A stretch of DNA of 64,000 bases from JAWXBR01 sp034440235. Its GTDB lineage: Bacteria > Bacteroidota > Ignavibacteria > Kapaibacteriales > Kapaibacteriaceae. A program made the position numbers and the translations under genes. The stretch lies in the NCBI GenBank assembly GCA_034440235.1, contig JAWXBR010000054.1, positions 81,587 through 145,586 on the forward strand, written 5' to 3'. Positions 1 to 9,222 of this stretch are shown here, piece by piece (within the stretch, counting starts at the first letter, position 1; every line of letters starts with the position of its first letter). The notes below the pieces were generated by a model. That model was not told the origin of the DNA, searched no databases, and saw only the letters and a program-made list of their open reading frames with translations.

Positions 1-1489
1 ATTCGAACTCGCGTAAATGTTCCCGCAACAAGGCTGCTCGCGAGGGCATAAGAGAAAGCGTAACCGAAAAAAGTAATGCTTGTGCTGTTACAGCTTCGTC
101 GGGAGATCTGCGCATCAGGCGTTCGTACAAAATGCGCTCATACGCTGCACGCTGATCGATAACAACGATGCCTTCTGCCGACGAAGTAACGAGGTAGTGT
201 CCACCGAGCTGCAGCACCGACGACGCAACGACCTCGCCGTGACTCTTGCTGAACAACTGAGACAGGTTCTGTCGTTCTACCGACGTCATCCCCTGTTGCG
301 TATGCACGAACCCAGATTGTCCGAACGGCTGCCCATACGCTGGTTTGTAGACTCCCGCACCACCCACGCCAAGCTCACCTGGCATAATCTCGCCAGTAAA
401 CCGGTTTACAACCAGAGCTGTACCGCGATCGGGTGTCTGAAGTGATTGAAGGGGCTGAGCAGCAAGGGGCGCGTTGCCAATAAACGAGGGAATGACGTTC
501 GCCTTTTGCAATGCTGCTGCCACACTCATCTGCACGAGAAGGTACACGGCATGTTCGTTCTCGAACTTCACTTCGTGTTTTTGAGGATGGACGTTTACAT
601 CGACTGCATTCGGATCGATTGTGATGTGCAATACAAACACTGGATGCTGTCCCTGGTCGAGTAGGTGCTCGTGTGCAGTGTTGACTGCATGTGCCAAGGG
701 TCTACTAACGATGGCACGTCCGTTCAGGAAGAGAAACTGACCGCTTCGGCTTTGCCGTGCGGTTGAAGGAATGCCAAGAAACCCTCTTATTTGAATTCCA
801 GCCTCTTCGCTCTCTACCAAAAGCAACATACGCGATGGATCTAGTGCAAGCACATTCGCAGCACGCCGCTGCAATGTTGTTGGCTGCAGGTCGAAGACGA
901 TAACACTGCCGTCGTAGAATGTAAAACGGACGTCCGGACGCGACAATGCCATGCGCTGCATGGTCTCGCTGATGTGACGAAACTCTGTCAGGTCTGACTT
1001 AAGAAATTTCTTGCGCGCCGGAATGTTGTAAAAAAGGTTACGAACGTATACTTGTGTTCCACTGTCGCATGTGCATGGTTGGATATCGGGAACGCTTCCC
1101 GGAGTCGATCTGAGCATCCAGCCCGTGTCGTCTGTTGCACGACGCGTGCGAATTTCAATATCCGCAACGGCTGCGATCGAAGCCAGTGCTTCTCCCCTGA
1201 AACCAAGTGTTCGAATGGAATGCAGGTCGGCTTGCGACGAAATTTTACTCGTTGCATGACGAACCGTTGCAAGCGTTAGATCTTCTTTGCTTAATCCGCT
1301 GCCATTGTCGAGTATATGAATGAGGCTCTTACCTGCGTCGCGTACGATAGCGGTGACATGTGTTGCACCCGCATCCACAGCATTCTCAACGAGCTCCTTT
1401 ACAACAGATTCGGGTCGCTGCACTACCTCGCCTGCAGCAATCTGATTGGCTAGGTAGTCTGGCAGGAGATGAATGGTCGTGGGCTGCAT
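1..1489 (-). CDS. mutL: DNA mismatch repair protein MutL (3' end outside window)
   Basis: The frame stays open from an ATG at 1489 to the window edge, so the C-terminal end is missing. MutL is the GHKL ATPase that couples MutS mismatch recognition to downstream excision. The N-terminus carries the family signatures in order: the QIAAGEVV motif near residues 16-23, the N-box ELVENAVDAGA at about 32-42, the DNGSGL ATP-binding motif and GFRGEALASI. About 496 residues are visible, covering the ATPase and transducer domains and reaching into the C-terminal dimerisation domain. The start lies 40 bp from the divergent glycosyltransferase start at 1530, so both promoters must share this small gap. 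Identification is secure; whether the C-terminal endonuclease motif is present cannot be seen. Confidence 0.95.
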   Translation of the reverse strand, partial: MQPTTIHLLPDYLANQIAAGEVVQRPESVVKELVENAVDAGATHVTAIVRDAGKSLIHILDNGSGLSKEDLTLATVRHATSKISSQADLHSIRTLGFRGEALASIAAVADIEIRTRRATDDTGWMLRSTPGSVPDIQPCTCDSGTQVYVRNLFYNIPARKKFLKSDLTEFRHISETMQRMALSRPDVRFTFYDGSVIVFDLQPTTLQRRAANVLALDPSRMLLLVESEEAGIQIRGFLGIPSTARQSRSGQFLFLNGRAIVSRPLAHAVNTAHEHLLDQGQHPVFVLHITIDPNAVDVNVHPQKHEVKFENEHAVYLLVQMSVAAALQKANVIPSFIGNAPLAAQPLQSLQTPDRGTALVVNRFTGEIMPGELGVGGAGVYKPAYGQPFGQSGFVHTQQGMTSVERQNLSQLFSKSHGEVVASSVLQLGGHYLVTSSAEGIVVIDQRAAYERILYERLMRRSPDEAVTAQALLFSVTLSLMPSRAALLREHLREFE

Positions 1490-1529
1490 TAACGCAAAGT
1501 TATCACCGCATTCGTAGGTTGCTGTACAG

Positions 1530-2705
1530 ATGCCCGACTTCTCCTTCCTTTCCGACTTCTCCTTCCCTTTAGTATATCAACTGCTCATCACCGCTGTACT
1601 CTGCGCGCTAACAGCAACCGGAGCCTGGAATATCTGGCGCATGAAGCGCCTTGGCGGTAGCAGCCCCTTACCGATTGGCAGCAGCAGCCCATTTCCGATT
1701 GATGGACGCCATATTTCGGTGTTAGTGCCAGCGCGAAACGAAGAGCGCTGTATTGAGGCATGTGTTCGTTCGTTGTGTTTGCAGACGTATCTGAACGCAG
1801 AGGTGATTGTTCTTGACGACGGGTCTACAGATGCGACGCCATCGATCCTCCGTGGTCTGCAACTAGAGTTTCCAACATTGAAGGTTATCTGTGGTACTCC
1901 GCTGCCTACAGGATGGGTTGGCAAATCGTGGGCGTGCCACCAACTTTCGCTGGTTGCAACTGGCGATGTATTGTTGTTCACAGATGCCGACACAGTACAC
2001 GAAAAAGAGTGTCTTGCGGCAACGGCTGAGTTTGTCAGAGATGAGGACGTCGAATTTTTCTCTGTTGTGCCATTTGAAATCATGGGCTCGTTTGCAGAGC
2101 ATGTCGTGATTCCGATGATTCATGTGCTGTTTATGTGTTCGGTGCCTACTGGATTGGGTAAGAACAAGGGTAGAAATCCTGCTGCCGCAGCGAACGGACA
2201 GTTCATGTGTTTTACTCGTGCAGGTTACGAAAAGGCTGGAGGTCATGTTGGGGTGCACGATTCCATGGTCGAAGATCTGTTTCTTGCCAAGAATGCAAAA
2301 CGAGCTGGCTTGCGAATGATCATGATCGATGCCACACATTTAGTATCGTGTCGGATGTACGAGAATGCACGTGACGTAATCGACGGATTTTCAAAAAACT
2401 TTTTTCCAGCAACGAACTACAATCTTCTTTCTACCGCGTTTTTTATGATGCACGTAGTTACGGCATACATCGTCCCCGTCTTCTTCTGGTTAGAAGGCTG
2501 GTACGCACTGACCGTTATACAGCTCAGCGCAGCAGCTTGTATTCGACTAATGATTGCGTTGAAATTTCGAATGCCGCTATGGCATGTGTTCCTGCAGCCA
2601 ATCACGGCCACATATGCCGTGTTCATTGGCATGAACTCGATACGATGGTCGTATTCGAAGCAAGGACTTCGTTGGAAAGGTCGGTCGTATTCAAAAGGAG
2701 AGTGA
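1530..2705 (+). CDS. Membrane glycosyltransferase, family 2
   Basis: A 391-residue GT-A glycosyltransferase. An N-terminal membrane helix (about residues 12-34) is followed by the nucleotide-sugar binding fold: VLVPARNEE near 64-72, DDGSTD at 96-101 and the metal-binding DAD at 152-154. A VED acid motif follows near 245, then hydrophobic C-terminal helices. The layout resembles cytoplasm-facing lipid or carotenoid glycosyltransferases (CrtQ/HpnB type), but the acceptor cannot be told from sequence. The start is divergent from mutL. The stop is followed after 1 nt by the GTG of the next gene, with an AGGAG just upstream, so the two are probably co-translated. Confidence 0.85.
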   Translation: MPDFSFLSDFSFPLVYQLLITAVLCALTATGAWNIWRMKRLGGSSPLPIGSSSPFPIDGRHISVLVPARNEERCIEACVRSLCLQTYLNAEVIVLDDGSTDATPSILRGLQLEFPTLKVICGTPLPTGWVGKSWACHQLSLVATGDVLLFTDADTVHEKECLAATAEFVRDEDVEFFSVVPFEIMGSFAEHVVIPMIHVLFMCSVPTGLGKNKGRNPAAAANGQFMCFTRAGYEKAGGHVGVHDSMVEDLFLAKNAKRAGLRMIMIDATHLVSCRMYENARDVIDGFSKNFFPATNYNLLSTAFFMMHVVTAYIVPVFFWLEGWYALTVIQLSAAACIRLMIALKFRMPLWHVFLQPITATYAVFIGMNSIRWSYSKQGLRWKGRSYSKGE

Positions 2706-2706
2706 T

Positions 2707-3108
2707 GTGCAAAAAGCTTCAGCGATAGAACAGATACGCGATCTCTTCTTGCTTCGGATGCGCGAGCCAGAGGGCGCAGAACATCCGTATTACACAACCG
2801 GCTCGATTATCGGCGCAGCGTTGTTGCGCGTTGCCATTATAGCAGTTCTGTTAATGGTTTTTAACGAGCGTTACGGTTCGACGAGTTGGTGGTGGACTAT
2901 TGCGCTTTTTTCTCTTTGGGGCATTGGAGCCTACCCTGCCTGGGTGCAATACCGGCGATTTAACGAGTCAGTCGAGAAGATTACAGAAGGAACATTATGC
3001 GGATCGTGCAGACACTTTAATCCTACAAATCAGTTGTGCATGATACTCGACGAACACGTAACAAGCGATCTACCACCGTGTGAAGGCGAGGCGTGGGAAC
3101 CTAAATAG
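2707..3108 (+). CDS. Small membrane protein with C-terminal cysteine cluster
   Basis: 133 residues, GTG start with an AGGAG 7 nt upstream, directly behind the glycosyltransferase stop. Two predicted membrane helices (about 33-52 and 61-78) precede a soluble tail with four cysteines (98, 101, 111, 125) in a CGSC...C...C arrangement that could bind a metal. No family recognised. Coupling to the glycosyltransferase suggests a shared envelope role, but this is inference from position only. Confidence 0.7.
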   Translation: MQKASAIEQIRDLFLLRMREPEGAEHPYYTTGSIIGAALLRVAIIAVLLMVFNERYGSTSWWWTIALFSLWGIGAYPAWVQYRRFNESVEKITEGTLCGSCRHFNPTNQLCMILDEHVTSDLPPCEGEAWEPK

Positions 3109-3150
3109 CATCCCGATGTGCATCTATTTCAAAGTATCGTAAGCAAGTAG

Positions 3151-4557
3151 CTATTTCAACACATTCATGCGCTTGAGTTTGTATTGGCCCTTGTCGTCGA
3201 CCTCGAACGAAAATGTCTTGTTCACAGAATTCGAATACGTCCAAACTTCGACAGGCTTGTTGTTGGGCGCCAACTTCTTAGCGACATTCGATGGCGGTCC
3301 GTAGAATATGTAAATTTTTCCACGATCTGCATGTGCACCGTCCGGCTCAGCTAATGTGCTATAGATGAAGAAAGCCTGGTCGACCCTTCTGTAATACTCT
3401 GCCATCCGCTCATTGTATGTTGTATTCGGAGTAGGGTCCTGCTGACGCCAATACGCCATTAATTTTTCCCGTCGTTCGGCATCCGAACCACCGTCGATGG
3501 CATCATGCACGTCTGCCGTGGCTACATAGCGAAGGATGTCGACACCATAGTTGATTGTCCGCAACGACAACGGCATCGTCTCCCATAGAATCTGAAACGC
3601 GATCTTCATTGTGTCCGATCCTCCAACACGCACAAGCACCATCTCATAACGTCCAGGAACAAGCCCTGTCACAGGTATGGGCACTTCAATAATTGCCACG
3701 CTGCCGGTTCCACTCCTCTCATCGATTTCAAGAAGCGGTGTGTCGTTCGTTGAGCTTGGTGACAACTCAATCGCCTGCTTGGGACGTGACTTTAACCGAC
3801 CCTGGATTTCCGACACAGCCCACCACCGAATGTCCCGTGCATCGTATGGCAACTGCCGTATGATATAGTCATACGATCGTTCAGTGGAATCCGAAACGAG
3901 TAGAAGTGCCACTGCATCTATTGCACCGAACGATACGTTGCCACCGAATATGAAGGGTTGTACTGTTGTGCCGCCAGATTTGGCAAGGGGTAGTCCGAAG
4001 ATTGGTTGCGTGATCTGGCTGTTTGTCGATAACGGATTGAATGACAACGCGGGAAGCTTGAGCTTACGCTGTTGACTCTCTTTTTTTGCAAGAAGCTCAA
4101 CGGAAACGACGTATGTACCAGGTCCAACACCAACGGATGACCATCCATAGTGAAAGTCCGTCTTGCTATTTGTCTCTTCAAACGTGTTGGTGTAGGCGGT
4201 ATCCTTCCAAGGCACACGCTGTCTGATTACACCAAGCGAGTCGCGGACCTCGATGCTTACACTCATCTCTGCTTTGAAATTTCCACCAATGTCAAAGCGA
4301 TCATCATTACGTACGAACGTCAGGAAGTCGTTCGCCAAGCGAAACATCACAATGATGCGAGCCGAGTCGCCACGCTCTGTGGGTATAGCTACTGCTTCTG
4401 CATGAAACCGATCGCCGTAGTCAAGGAACATCATACGGTCCTGCACTCCACGTCCCTGACCGAATGCACTCGTTGCAGCAACTGCTAATAAACACACCGC
4501 ATGAACAATTGTCGATCTAATCATAGTTGTGTCGTTGAGCAATTGTCGATTTTTCAT
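3151..4557 (-). CDS. GWxTD-domain secreted protein
   Basis: 468 residues. The start at 4557 forms an ATGA overlap with the ruvX stop, which argues for translational coupling; a second ATG at 4524 would give a more compact signal peptide ending near AFGQ. The C-terminal third carries the GWxTD-type region (YWRQQDPTPNTTYNERM, then GKIYIFYGPPSN), a domain of unknown function seen in Acidobacteria, Ignavibacteria and relatives. The middle resembles beta-sandwich domains. It is the last gene of the operon ispF - sensor kinase - ruvX - this gene. Probably exported to periplasm or surface; function unknown. Confidence 0.8.
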   Translation of the reverse strand: MKNRQLLNDTTMIRSTIVHAVCLLAVAATSAFGQGRGVQDRMMFLDYGDRFHAEAVAIPTERGDSARIIVMFRLANDFLTFVRNDDRFDIGGNFKAEMSVSIEVRDSLGVIRQRVPWKDTAYTNTFEETNSKTDFHYGWSSVGVGPGTYVVSVELLAKKESQQRKLKLPALSFNPLSTNSQITQPIFGLPLAKSGGTTVQPFIFGGNVSFGAIDAVALLLVSDSTERSYDYIIRQLPYDARDIRWWAVSEIQGRLKSRPKQAIELSPSSTNDTPLLEIDERSGTGSVAIIEVPIPVTGLVPGRYEMVLVRVGGSDTMKIAFQILWETMPLSLRTINYGVDILRYVATADVHDAIDGGSDAERREKLMAYWRQQDPTPNTTYNERMAEYYRRVDQAFFIYSTLAEPDGAHADRGKIYIFYGPPSNVAKKLAPNNKPVEVWTYSNSVNKTFSFEVDDKGQYKLKRMNVLK

Positions 4558-5003
4558 AGTGTACCTTCGAGAAAGTCTCGCAGCAGTACTGCTGCTGCAA
4601 CTTCATCCTTCTTGCCTTTTGCATGCCGTTGTTGCTTACGCATTCCCGACGAACGCATCACTTCGAACGCACGCTTGGTGCTGAATGATTCGTCGATTTC
4701 ATATACAGAAATCGGAATGCGTTTCTTGAATTCCTCTACAAACACACCAATACGTTCAATGATCGGTGTGATGCGACCATCTTCCAACCACGGAACGCCC
4801 ACCATGACGACATCGACGCGGTCATCGTGCAGACGTTTCTCGAGTTCATCCCAAACCGTGTCCTGCCTATTCTCGATCGCCGGTCGCGTAGACACCACAA
4901 TATGCATTTCGTCACAAACTGCCACACCGATACGAGCATCACCATAGTCAAGGACAGCAATACGCTTACCAATAAGAGCCTGCCTGTCTGGTGGGTTACT
5001 CAT
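4554..5003 (-). CDS. ruvX: Putative pre-16S rRNA nuclease RuvX/YqgF
   Basis: 149 residues with the RNase H-like fold of YqgF/RuvX: AVLDYGDARIGVAV at the N-terminus gives the first catalytic aspartate, VVMVGVPWLEDG replaces the usual VVGLP.N.DG loop, and the C-terminus has DESFSTKRAF and the KDEVAAAVLL helix with the last acidic residue. Known role: maturation of 16S rRNA 5' ends. The ATG at 5003 overlaps the stop of the upstream sensor kinase (ATGA). Longer open frame upstream of 5003 is rejected because it overlaps the kinase coding region. Confidence 0.9.
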   Translation of the reverse strand: MSNPPDRQALIGKRIAVLDYGDARIGVAVCDEMHIVVSTRPAIENRQDTVWDELEKRLHDDRVDVVMVGVPWLEDGRITPIIERIGVFVEEFKKRIPISVYEIDESFSTKRAFEVMRSSGMRKQQRHAKGKKDEVAAAVLLRDFLEGTL

Positions 5004-7300
5004 TGGTCTTCTTCGACAGCATATCGAGCATTTCTTAGACGCGGACCTTCCATGCCGTGCGGAATTCGAAACACGACCTGCGTGCCCGCCCCAAGCTGAC
5101 TGCTTACGCGAAGCGATCCGTTGTGTAGATGCACCACATGCTGCATAATCATCGTTCCAATACCAGTGCCAGAGCCGTCTTTGGATGTTGTGAAGTACGG
5201 GCGCATCATGTTTGCAAGCGTATGTGCATCCATGCCAGCACCAGTATCGCTTACACGCACATATACATACGTGCGATCGAACCACGTTGCAATCTCTACC
5301 TGTCCAGGCTGACCACGCAATGCCTTGATTCCATTCTCGACTGCATTTCTGATAGCACGCGACAGCTTAAGCCTGTCTACATTCATCATCGTACCACGCA
5401 GCTTCATCGAAAATGTGACATGCGGAAACATGCCGGGATCGAATTCATGTCGGATTTCTGTGCACAGTTCCGCACTATGCACCAATCCTCTCTCGAGATT
5501 TTCGGAACGTCCTACACTCACCAGGTCGCGCACTCGCTGGATAAGTACACCAACTTGAAAAAGGATGCGGCGGCGGCGCTCGGCATCGGGCTCGACCGGA
5601 CTTGATTGAAGCTGCTCGGCGTTCAGTCGAATTGTCGACAGATTGGTTTGCATGTCGTGTGCAAGCTGCGCCCAATTCACCAATCGACGACGTTCCAACG
5701 CCTCTGTGATGTCAACACCTGTAATGATCGTACCGGTATATCGACCCATCAAGCCATGCAAAGGCACACTGTTGCATACCAGTTCGCGATGTTCACCCTT
5801 TTCGACAACCGTAACCTTTTCTGATAACGAGGTGCGCGCAATTGTAACGTGTGTTAGGAATTCAAGAAGGTCGGCTATGTCGTCATGCACCATGTACGAA
5901 CGATACAGCCTACGCATAGGTACATTCTTTGTGATTCGAAGAAGTTTAGCCCCACGCTCATTTGTACGTAGAAGTCGGCCGTTCGCATCGAGCATAAACA
6001 CAACACCAGCACCTGGCAGGTCGATCATTGCATCGATCGTTCGCCTCTGTCGTCGATAAAGCACATACAGAACACCAAGGCATATCAGAAGAAACAGCGG
6101 CAGGATGTACCGCAACGCAGTATCAAGAAACCGCCGAACCATCCACAATTGATGCGTCGTTCGGCTTAGCAGAAGGGAGCCCCTTGCACTTGTAAACAAC
6201 ACGCCATCGGGTTGCGTCGATACCGCTGCAGTATGTGCATCGACGTTTACCGAAATCGCATCGCGAGAAAGGATCTCGCCTGACGATAGTGCACTTACGA
6301 TTCCACCACTGAAGAGTATGTATATCGTGTCTCCACTAACGAGTACAACACGAGGTTGCCCAAATTCGCCGGGTAGTACTTCTCCAACAGGAATCTGCTC
6401 TGCCCCGCCAAGAGGCGTTATGGCCAGCTCATATCGGCCCTCACGCATTGCAACGACAGCTAGACGAATTCCTTCGTCCGTCGGAACAGTTGCCACCAAT
6501 GCCGCGGGAACGTTAAGGGTTATGTAACTGGATTGTGTTGTTACAGGATCGACTACGGTTACCTGCGTACCACGTGCTTCGTCTATCGGTGTCCGCACGA
6601 CAATCTTCGAGGCATTAACGTCGATGCGTGCAACAGACGCCATTGGTACAGAAGGTGTAATGCGGCGTTCCAGAACAGAATCGAGTACCGTTAGATAAGC
6701 CACATTGCCAACGTCGGAGACGAAGGCAGCTCTATACGGACCCACTGCGTCGAATAATGCTGCACCTCGAACGCGGTCTTCGAGAAGTCTACACGTCAGC
6801 AGAACGCTACTGTCGCGCTCCACACTTCCACCACCTGCAATCGATGCGACATACAACCTGTCACCAACGCTAACAAGTGCATACGGCGTAGTGGTCTGCG
6901 CAAGAATTCGGATTTCGGTGTCAAATCGCTGACTTACATCGACATCGAGTGGAACTATTACAAAAACGTTCAATGCTTTATCTAAAAACAAAACATTCGT
7001 CACGCGGCCATCACACTGTACAGCCAGGATTCCTTTCTGCCAAGGCACTGCAGCTCGAACGTCTGCTCCAACAAGCGCCGAATCGAGAACCAGACCACGA
7101 CGCGTTATGAAGCTTATCGCAGGTGTAGCAACCGACCATACCGGACGCGGTGTAAGCTTAAGAAAGCGGTTGTCCTCGCCGGGCATTGGTACAACAAAGG
7201 CCGTAAAGACTCGCTGCCTCACAAGAGCATAAGGGTCGCTCTTATGCGCATGCGCGAATTGAAACGCAATGCACAACACAGCAACCAACGTTAGTTTCAT
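5000..7300 (-). CDS. Membrane sensor histidine kinase with periplasmic propeller-like domain and PAS
   Basis: 766 residues. A signal peptide (1-18) and about 375 residues of repetitive beta-rich periplasmic sequence, propeller-like in rhythm, precede a membrane helix (about 396-415). A PAS-type domain follows (about 425-535), then a HisKA-like helix with His548 in AQLAHDMQ, and a HATPase_c domain with N-box RNAVENGIKAL (about 651-661), DTGAGM and the GTGIG lid. No response regulator is adjacent, so this is an orphan kinase. It is coupled by ATGA overlaps to ispF upstream and ruvX downstream, an unusual place for a sensor kinase. The signal sensed is unknown. Confidence 0.88.
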   Translation of the reverse strand: MKLTLVAVLCIAFQFAHAHKSDPYALVRQRVFTAFVVPMPGEDNRFLKLTPRPVWSVATPAISFITRRGLVLDSALVGADVRAAVPWQKGILAVQCDGRVTNVLFLDKALNVFVIVPLDVDVSQRFDTEIRILAQTTTPYALVSVGDRLYVASIAGGGSVERDSSVLLTCRLLEDRVRGAALFDAVGPYRAAFVSDVGNVAYLTVLDSVLERRITPSVPMASVARIDVNASKIVVRTPIDEARGTQVTVVDPVTTQSSYITLNVPAALVATVPTDEGIRLAVVAMREGRYELAITPLGGAEQIPVGEVLPGEFGQPRVVLVSGDTIYILFSGGIVSALSSGEILSRDAISVNVDAHTAAVSTQPDGVLFTSARGSLLLSRTTHQLWMVRRFLDTALRYILPLFLLICLGVLYVLYRRQRRTIDAMIDLPGAGVVFMLDANGRLLRTNERGAKLLRITKNVPMRRLYRSYMVHDDIADLLEFLTHVTIARTSLSEKVTVVEKGEHRELVCNSVPLHGLMGRYTGTIITGVDITEALERRRLVNWAQLAHDMQTNLSTIRLNAEQLQSSPVEPDAERRRRILFQVGVLIQRVRDLVSVGRSENLERGLVHSAELCTEIRHEFDPGMFPHVTFSMKLRGTMMNVDRLKLSRAIRNAVENGIKALRGQPGQVEIATWFDRTYVYVRVSDTGAGMDAHTLANMMRPYFTTSKDGSGTGIGTMIMQHVVHLHNGSLRVSSQLGAGTQVVFRIPHGMEGPRLRNARYAVEEDQ

Positions 7301-7767
7301 CGGGGCTGAATCTCACAAATGCACCATGCCTGCACGCCTTCACCACGACCAGCAAATCCGATGTTCTCTGATGTGGTTGCCTTGATGCTGACTCGATTAA
7401 GGGGCATATCTGTCATCGCTGCAACTGCTTCACGCATTTGCAACTTGAATGGTAGAATTTTTGGAGACTGAAGAACGAGCGTTATATCGATGTTTATGAT
7501 GCGAAATCCCTGCTCGCGCACAAGTTTTACAGCATGCTCGACAAAAACCGAACTGGCCGAACCCTTCCACTGCGGATCTGTATCGGGGAAATGCTCGCCG
7601 ATGTCACCTAAGGCCAGAGCCCCCAGCAACGCATCGACAAGTGCATGAAGAATTACGTCGCCATCGCTGTGAGCAACCGTGCCTGTTTCGGATGGAATCC
7701 TCACACCTCCGAGTACCAGAGACTCGCCTTCTGCCAGGCGGTGAACGTCATAACCAAGTCCTATCAT
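7297..7767 (-). CDS. ispF: 2-C-methyl-D-erythritol 2,4-cyclodiphosphate synthase
   Basis: 156 residues, the usual IspF length. It forms the cyclic diphosphate of the MEP isoprenoid pathway. Metal ligands are visible as D7 and H9 in GYDVHR and H41 in DVILHAL; the HSDGDV loop, DIGEHFPDTDPQWKG and the C-terminal KATTSENIGFAGRGEG motif are all present. It heads a four-gene coupled operon and is divergent from xseA with a gap of only 35 bp. Confidence 0.97.
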   Translation of the reverse strand: MIGLGYDVHRLAEGESLVLGGVRIPSETGTVAHSDGDVILHALVDALLGALALGDIGEHFPDTDPQWKGSASSVFVEHAVKLVREQGFRIINIDITLVLQSPKILPFKLQMREAVAAMTDMPLNRVSIKATTSENIGFAGRGEGVQAWCICEIQPR

Positions 7768-7802
7768 ACCCGAAGCTACGATGTACGCCAGTATATTGAG
7801 GC

Positions 7803-9008
7803 ATGGAAGAGGCCGTCAGTGTAAGTGACCTGACCAAGGCAATCCGCCTGCTGCTCGAAGAAGGCATAGGCGATGTGGTTGTCGAGGGCGAAATCACGAA
7901 CTACAAACATCATTCATCGGGACACCGCTACTTTACGTTAAAGGATGAGGACGCCTCTATCCAATGTGTGATGTGGAAGAGCCGGAACATCAACTTCATT
8001 CCAGAAGACGGGATGCGAGTGCTGATTTTCGGACGCCTTAGTGTCTATCCGCCGCAAGGACGCTACCAGATCGACTGCACAACAATGCGTCCGTTCGGAC
8101 TCGGTGATCTGCACGTTGCACTCGAGCAACTGAAGAAAAAACTGCTCGCACTAGGCTGGTTCGATGAAGCACGCAAAAGACCCTTACCGACCCTTCCCAT
8201 GCGCATCGGAGTAATTACATCACCAACGGGTGCGGCACTTCATGACATCATTTCCACAATACGTCGCCGCCTCCCCGTAGTCGAGATTGTGTTTCGTCCG
8301 GCACTCGTGCAAGGCGACGGCTCGGCCGAAGACATTGCAAAGGCCATTGCCGAAGTAAATCGTGTTGGTGCTGATGTATTGATTGTAGGGCGCGGAGGGG
8401 GCTCGATTGAAGATCTGTGGTCGTTTAACACAGAGATCGTTGCCGAAGCAATTGTAATGTCGGACATCCCCGTTGTGTCGGCGGTCGGACACGAGACCGA
8501 TTGGACAATAGCCGACGGCGTTGCCGACAGGCGTGCTGCTACGCCAACCGCGGCCGCAGAAATGGTAACGCCTTTCACAACAGAGAGTTTGCTACAGACC
8601 ATTGCCCACCACGAAGCACTGATGTTGCAGCGTATGTCGACGCGTGTTGCACGTGTGCAGGAGATTGTAACCGAGTTTAGAGATGGTACAACTGCACGTC
8701 GTTTGACAGAGCGTGTACACTTACGAGCACAGCGTGTAGACGAACTAACGTCACGCATGGCTCGCGGTGCAGTCCAGCATGTTGCTATGCTTCGGCGTCA
8801 GGTCGAACACGTTGCTGCCCTATGCGCCACACTACATCCACTGGCTCCGTTGCGCCGTGGGTATGCAATTGTCGAACGCAATGGTCACATTCTAAGCACC
8901 ACCGACAAACTCATACAGGGCGAGAGTGTACAGGTACGACGTCACAATGAAATTGCAACGGTAACAGTAAACACACGCGAAGACACTAGGGCTAATCTCA
9001 ATGAGTAA
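7803..9008 (+). CDS. xseA: Exodeoxyribonuclease VII large subunit
   Basis: 401 residues. N-terminal OB-fold (VEGEITNYKHHSSGHRYFTL), then the catalytic domain with MRIGVITSPTGAALHD, the glycine-rich GRGGGSIEDLWSFN and VSAVGHETDWTIAD motifs typical of XseA, then a helical C-terminal coiled-coil region. Degrades single-stranded DNA together with XseB. Overlaps xseB by 8 nt. Divergent from ispF. Confidence 0.96.
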   Translation: MEEAVSVSDLTKAIRLLLEEGIGDVVVEGEITNYKHHSSGHRYFTLKDEDASIQCVMWKSRNINFIPEDGMRVLIFGRLSVYPPQGRYQIDCTTMRPFGLGDLHVALEQLKKKLLALGWFDEARKRPLPTLPMRIGVITSPTGAALHDIISTIRRRLPVVEIVFRPALVQGDGSAEDIAKAIAEVNRVGADVLIVGRGGGSIEDLWSFNTEIVAEAIVMSDIPVVSAVGHETDWTIADGVADRRAATPTAAAEMVTPFTTESLLQTIAHHEALMLQRMSTRVARVQEIVTEFRDGTTARRLTERVHLRAQRVDELTSRMARGAVQHVAMLRRQVEHVAALCATLHPLAPLRRGYAIVERNGHILSTTDKLIQGESVQVRRHNEIATVTVNTREDTRANLNE

Positions 9009-9222
9009 AAGCAAAGAATCAGCAGTACAAACGCTCGAGGATCAGTTGCGGCGACTGCAAGAGATTGCATCGCTCCTCGATGCTGGCGATCTGCCACTCG
9101 AAGAACAACTGCGCCTTTACGAAGAAGGCATAACGCTTGCGAATACATGTCGCGATTATCTTACAAGTGCCGAACTGCGTATACAAAATCTGGCAGGTGG
9201 GAATGTATCGTCCGCGACATAA
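9001..9222 (+). CDS. xseB: Exodeoxyribonuclease VII small subunit
   Basis: 73 residues, the expected size for XseB. The family pattern ESAVQTLEDQLRRLQEIASLLDAGDLPLEEQLRLYEEGITLA is present in sequence order: a helical hairpin with the conserved LEE...L..YEEG. It partners the large subunit. Its start overlaps the xseA stop by 8 nt and its end overlaps the next gene by 20 nt. Confidence 0.94.
   Translation: MSKSKESAVQTLEDQLRRLQEIASLLDAGDLPLEEQLRLYEEGITLANTCRDYLTSAELRIQNLAGGNVSSAT

Noticed and set aside
80..1259. Several plus-strand open frames at the left edge
   Set aside because: They are antisense or out-of-frame shadows of mutL, which reads through the whole stretch with family motifs.
4554..5285. 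RuvX with a 94-residue N-terminal extension
   Set aside because: The extension is antiparallel-free but overlaps the kinase ATPase domain in another frame; the ATG at 5003 with ATGA overlap gives the normal RuvX length.
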